Of a stretch of 14,376 bases of DNA, positions 12,215 to 14,376 are shown one piece after another. Under the pieces are notes generated by a model, which worked only from the letters and a program-made list of their open reading frames with translations, ran no database searches and had not been told where the DNA came from. A program made the translations under genes and the position numbers. The DNA is from Caldivirga sp. UBA161 (GTDB lineage: Archaea > Thermoproteota > Thermoprotei > Thermoproteales > Thermocladiaceae). The DNA lies in the NCBI RefSeq assembly GCF_002506515.1, contig NZ_DAXS01000026.1:5783-20158 (forward strand), written 5' to 3'. Position 1 is the first letter of the stretch; each line of letters opens with the position of its first letter.

Positions 12215-12547
12215 ATGGTTAAGGTCCTATTCCTAATAATGAGTGGGGATCAGAAAATGGACTTGGCCTTAAGGATGGCTGCAGCATCAGTGGCTAATAA
12301 AAGGTTTGATGATTTAAAGGTAATATTCTTCGGTCCAAGTCAGGAAAGGCTCCTTAACCTTCAGGGGCAGGCTAAGGAGGATTTCGATATGCTGCTTAAG
12401 AGTGGTAATGTTGACTCAGCCTGCGTGAACTATGCTAAGGGTAAGGGCATTGATTCAAGCCTATTAAAGCTTAAGCTGGACTTAAAGCCTGCTGGGGATA
12501 GGTTAGCCTACTATGTTAATAATGGGTACCAGGTCTTAACGTTCTAG
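12215..12547 (+). CDS. DsrE-like family protein
   Basis: A 110-residue single-domain protein with the DsrE/DsrF-like alpha/beta fold pattern. It opens with strand VKVLFLIMSGDQ, followed by a helix and NKRFDDLKVIFFGPSQERLL (28-47), a second strand-loop typical of the family. The conserved cysteine is C70 in SACVNYAKGKGI, the position used for persulfide transfer in TusD/DsrE-type proteins. The C-terminus ends in a short GYQVLTF strand. It may carry or sense sulfur; archaeal singletons of this type have no proven substrate. No DsrF, DsrH or TusA partner is beside it, so membership of a sulfur relay is unproven. GTG 12206 could add three residues, but TATA spacing supports ATG 12215. Confidence 0.85.
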   Translation: MVKVLFLIMSGDQKMDLALRMAAASVANKRFDDLKVIFFGPSQERLLNLQGQAKEDFDMLLKSGNVDSACVNYAKGKGIDSSLLKLKLDLKPAGDRLAYYVNNGYQVLTF

Positions 12548-12561
12548 GCATGGATTAAACT

Positions 12562-12569
12562 ATTTAAGC
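12562..12569 (+). promoter_or_regulatory. TATA box for the archease gene
   Basis: ATTTAAGC is centred 25 nt before ATG 12591, 14 bp after the upstream stop codon. The archease gene therefore has its own promoter and need not be co-transcribed with the DsrE-like gene. Confidence 0.55.
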
Positions 12570-12590
12570 CCACTTTAATTACATAACTTA

Positions 12591-13022
12591 ATGAAGCATC
12601 CTAGATTTGAGTATGGCGACCATACGGCGGATATACTTGTCATAGCCTATGGTCAATCATTACCTGAAGCCTTTAAGAACGCTGCCTTAGGGGTCTTGAA
12701 CATCATGTATGATACATCGAGAGTTAACCCTATTAGTAAGGTTGATGTAGAGGTTAATGGTGATGACTTAGAGCAATTATTATTTAATTGGATAGATGAA
12801 GTGATTTACTGGTTTGATGGTAAGAAGATGGCTATTGGCGATATAACTGTTAGTGAACTTAATGAAAATAAGCCTAAAATTAAGGCAACACTACTGGGGG
12901 AGCACTATGACTTGGGGAGGCATGGTTTCAGGGGTACTATAGTTAAGGCAATGACATACAATATGATGAGTATAGAGAGGATTAATGGTGAATTTAAGGT
13001 GCAGTTCGTGGTGGATATTTAG
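12591..13022 (+). CDS. Archease (activator of the RtcB tRNA ligase)
   Basis: A 143-residue archease, the usual length. Hallmarks in order: FEYGDHTADILVIAYG (6-21) with the DHTAD motif, SLPEAFKNAALGVLNIMYD (23-41), LLFNWIDEVIYWFD (63-76), then the central acidic and hydrophobic strands, HGFRGTIVKAMTYNMMSIE (111-129) and the terminal FVVDI. Archease promotes guanylylation and multiple turnover of RtcB, the ligase that joins spliced tRNA halves. This matters in Thermoproteales, where tRNA introns and split tRNA genes are abundant. RtcB is not in this window. ATG 12591 fits a leaderless TATA box. Identification is firm; the partnership with RtcB is established for the family, not shown here. Confidence 0.95.
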   Translation: MKHPRFEYGDHTADILVIAYGQSLPEAFKNAALGVLNIMYDTSRVNPISKVDVEVNGDDLEQLLFNWIDEVIYWFDGKKMAIGDITVSELNENKPKIKATLLGEHYDLGRHGFRGTIVKAMTYNMMSIERINGEFKVQFVVDI

Positions 13023-13053
13023 GAACATGCGCCGCGGCTTAATTAAGTAATGT

Positions 13054-13097
13054 GGTGAATTGATTCACTTATCATGGCTTCACCAGGACTCACGTGA
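13054..13097. repeat. Cluster of short inverted repeats upstream of the fumarase gene
   Basis: Three overlapping or adjacent dyads lie ahead of the fumarase TATA box: GTGAAT-tg-ATTCAC (13055-13068), GGTGAA (13054-13059) with TTCACC (13079-13084), and the 8-bp palindrome TCACGTGA (13090-13097). They could be a regulator site or the end structure of the archease transcript. They are short enough to be chance. Confidence 0.35.
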
Positions 13098-13115
13098 ATT
13101 ATAAACAAGGAAATC

Positions 13116-13123
13116 CTTATTAA
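13116..13123 (+). promoter_or_regulatory. TATA box for the fumarase alpha gene
   Basis: CTTATTAA is centred 26 nt before ATG 13146. The ATG at 13139 is too close to the box and out of frame, stopping after five codons. Confidence 0.55.
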
Positions 13124-13145
13124 TACTAGGTAAACATAATGAGTT

Positions 13146-14027
13146 ATGCAGAGTAGGTTGGAGGACTCCATTAAGGAGGCTGCTAAGGCAATAGTTAAAA
13201 TGGCTAGCGTCTCCCCGGCCCTTGACGTTAAGAATGCCATTAAGAATTCACTTAACATTGAGGTTCATGAACCAAGTAAGGTTCAATTAAATGCAATACT
13301 GGAGAACATTAACCTAGCTGAGAGGTATAATGCAGCTGTATGCCAAGATACTGGCGTCCCCACGTTCTTCATAAGGCTTGGTGATGGTTTCCCAATTAGA
13401 AGTGGATTATTCAAAATACTTACTGAGGCTGTTAGGGAAGTTACCAGGGAGCTACCGCTTAGATCTAATACTGTTGACCCAGTTAGTGAGAAGAATAGCG
13501 GTGACAATACTGGCTTAGGCGTGCCGGTTTTCGATGTTGAGCTCTTTGATGGCAATTACCTTGAAATGATATACACACCTAAGGGTGGTGGTACTGAATT
13601 ACCCAGTAAGGCTTTCGTAATACCACCTGGTAACGCCTGGGAGAAGTTACCAAGGCTTGTCCTTGATGCAGTGGTTGATGCTGGACCCATGCCCTGCCCA
13701 CCAGTGATAGTTGGGGTTGGGATTGGTCCATCAATGGATGTGGCTGCTAAGTTGGCTAAGAAGGCTGCCATATTAAGGCCAGTTGGCTCGAGGAACAGTA
13801 ATCCTGAGGTGGCTAAACTGGAGGATGCCCTACTAAGGGCCGTTAATAAGCTGGGTATTGGTGCCCACGGTACAGGGGGTGTCGTTACTGCATTGGATGT
13901 TCACATTGAGTATGCGTATAGGCATCCAGCCACCTTTGCTGTTGGTATAGTTTTCTCATGTTGGGCAACCAGGAGGGCTAGGGCTGTGGTTTACCCTGAT
14001 GGTAAATATGAGGTTAAGCCTCAGTAG
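13146..14027 (+). CDS. Class I fumarate hydratase, alpha (N-terminal) subunit
   Basis: A 293-residue alpha subunit of the two-subunit iron-sulfur hydro-lyases (fumarase class I / L(+)-tartrate dehydratase). The three [4Fe-4S] cysteines are present: C66 in CQDTG, C184 in PMPCPP, and C272 in FSCWATRRA. Other family segments are PLRSNTVDP (104-112), the PKGGGTELPS loop (145-154) and GIGAHGTGGVVTALDVHIEYAYRHPATFA (239-265). With its beta subunit it interconverts fumarate and malate in the cytosol; the cluster is oxygen-sensitive, fitting an anaerobe or microaerophile. The usual beta-subunit gene does not follow; an aldo/keto reductase does. It must be elsewhere for activity. Tartrate dehydratase cannot be excluded, but fumarase is likelier in a core metabolic context. 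Confidence 0.92.
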   Translation: MQSRLEDSIKEAAKAIVKMASVSPALDVKNAIKNSLNIEVHEPSKVQLNAILENINLAERYNAAVCQDTGVPTFFIRLGDGFPIRSGLFKILTEAVREVTRELPLRSNTVDPVSEKNSGDNTGLGVPVFDVELFDGNYLEMIYTPKGGGTELPSKAFVIPPGNAWEKLPRLVLDAVVDAGPMPCPPVIVGVGIGPSMDVAAKLAKKAAILRPVGSRNSNPEVAKLEDALLRAVNKLGIGAHGTGGVVTALDVHIEYAYRHPATFAVGIVFSCWATRRARAVVYPDGKYEVKPQ

Positions 14028-14061
14028 TTTACATAAGTATAATAATTATTATTAATGTAAA
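14028..14061. repeat. AT-rich inverted repeat after the fumarase gene
   Basis: TTTACAT (14028-14034) and ATGTAAA (14055-14061) flank an A/T-only stretch directly after the stop codon. It may mark the transcript end, but archaeal termination does not require such a structure. Confidence 0.3.
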
Positions 14062-14086
14062 TATTACCATATGCTAATAATAAACT

Positions 14087-14099
14087 GTTCCACCGGAAC
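14087..14099. repeat. Short hairpin GTTCC-ACC-GGAAC
   Basis: A 5-bp perfect inverted repeat with a 3-base loop in an otherwise AT-rich intergenic region, upstream of the aldo/keto reductase TATA box. No function is assignable. Confidence 0.25.
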
Positions 14100-14116
14100 T
14101 TAAGTAACGGTAAGTG

Positions 14117-14124
14117 TTATTAAG
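14117..14124 (+). promoter_or_regulatory. TATA box for the aldo/keto reductase gene
   Basis: TTATTAAG is centred 25 nt before ATG 14146, so this gene starts its own transcript. Confidence 0.5.
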
Positions 14125-14145
14125 CTAATTACTGAACCGAAAAAT

Positions 14146-14376
14146 ATGGAGATGGAGTATAAGACCTTTAGGAGTGATTTAAAGATGCCTGTAATAGGGC
14201 TTGGAACATGGGGAATTGGGGGAGGCTACTGGACTCCGGATTGTTCACGTAAAGCAGAGTGGGTTGCATTACTAAGGCGAGCTATTGAGCTGGGTTACAG
14301 GATGTTTGATACTGCTGAAATGTATGGTGGTGGTTGCTCTGAGGAGATTGTTGGTGCTGCTGTTTCTGGTTTTTCT
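14146..14376 (+). CDS. Aldo/keto reductase, 5' part (cut by window end)
   Basis: An open frame of 77 codons runs off the right edge. It begins MEMEYKTFRSDLKMPVIGLGTWGIGG, the beta-hairpin and first strand of the aldo/keto reductase TIM barrel. The second strand region, LGYRMFDTAEMYGGGCSEEIVG, contains the catalytic-tetrad Asp (D55) and Tyr (Y60); the Lys and His of the tetrad lie beyond the window. Members reduce aldehydes and ketones with NADPH; the substrate is unknown. ATG 14146 has a TATA box at leaderless distance; a Met at codon 3 is an alternative start. It is separated by 118 bp from the fumarase gene and probably not in the same operon. Confidence 0.93.
   Translation, partial: MEMEYKTFRSDLKMPVIGLGTWGIGGGYWTPDCSRKAEWVALLRRAIELGYRMFDTAEMYGGGCSEEIVGAAVSGFS

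Noticed and set aside
13139..13156. ATG at 13139 as an upstream start or leader peptide for the fumarase gene
   Set aside because: It is out of frame, stops after five codons, and lies too close to the TATA box; ATG 13146 fits the spacing.

Overview
The window looks like chromosomal DNA of a hyperthermophilic crenarchaeon of the order Thermoproteales, most likely the Caldivirga/Vulcanisaeta/Thermocladium group. The evidence is a PaREP1-family gene, a MEMO-family protein, archease, paired DUF131 membrane proteins, an acid-type S53 peptidase, Arg codons dominated by AGG/AGA, and TATA boxes centred about 25-28 nt before most start codons, which is the leaderless style of crenarchaeal transcripts. 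The genus is an inference; no rRNA gene is present to confirm it. Most of the window is ordinary single-gene transcription units of housekeeping and conserved hypothetical genes. I see no insertion sequence, phage module, CRISPR array or tRNA.

Layout, left to right. 52-528: PaREP1-family protein. 816-1694: PLP-dependent cysteine-synthase-like enzyme, preceded by a candidate leaderless mini-ORF. 1731-2039 (-): MTH1187-type thiamine-binding protein. 2245-2460: small double zinc finger protein. 2447-2887 (-): PsiE-like membrane protein. 2987-3835: MEMO-family metalloprotein. 3826-7791 (-): a 1321-residue secreted, membrane-anchored S53 (sedolisin/kumamolisin) peptidase. 7976-8482: unrecognised acidic protein. 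8471-9020 (-): two overlapping DUF131 membrane protein genes. 9108-9554: unrecognised protein. 9544-10461 (-): agmatinase-family ureohydrolase. 10547-11680: a degenerate DHH (RecJ/Cdc45-like) protein. 11749-12048: small membrane protein. About 12066-12121 (-): C/D box guide RNA. 12215-12547: DsrE-like protein. 12591-13022: archease. 13146-14027: class I fumarate hydratase alpha subunit. 14146 to the window end: start of an aldo/keto reductase.

The strongest non-obvious element is the C/D box sRNA on the minus strand between the small membrane protein and the DsrE-like gene. It has C, D', C' and D boxes at canonical spacing and its own TATA box. Its D' guide is complementary to the near-universal 16S rRNA segment around the decoding site (E. 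coli about 1484-1496). The second notable item is the 377-residue protein at 10547, whose N-terminal half has the layout of a DHH phosphoesterase with every catalytic motif replaced. This is what is expected of an archaeal Cdc45-like replication factor, though that identity is an inference.

Functional links are loose. Agmatinase (polyamines), fumarase (carbon metabolism), archease (tRNA ligation), the guide RNA (rRNA methylation) and the Cdc45-like protein (replication) are independent core functions. The secreted peptidase fits an acidophilic heterotroph feeding on peptides. Four convergent gene pairs overlap by 10-14 bp at their 3' ends, so the genome is compact.
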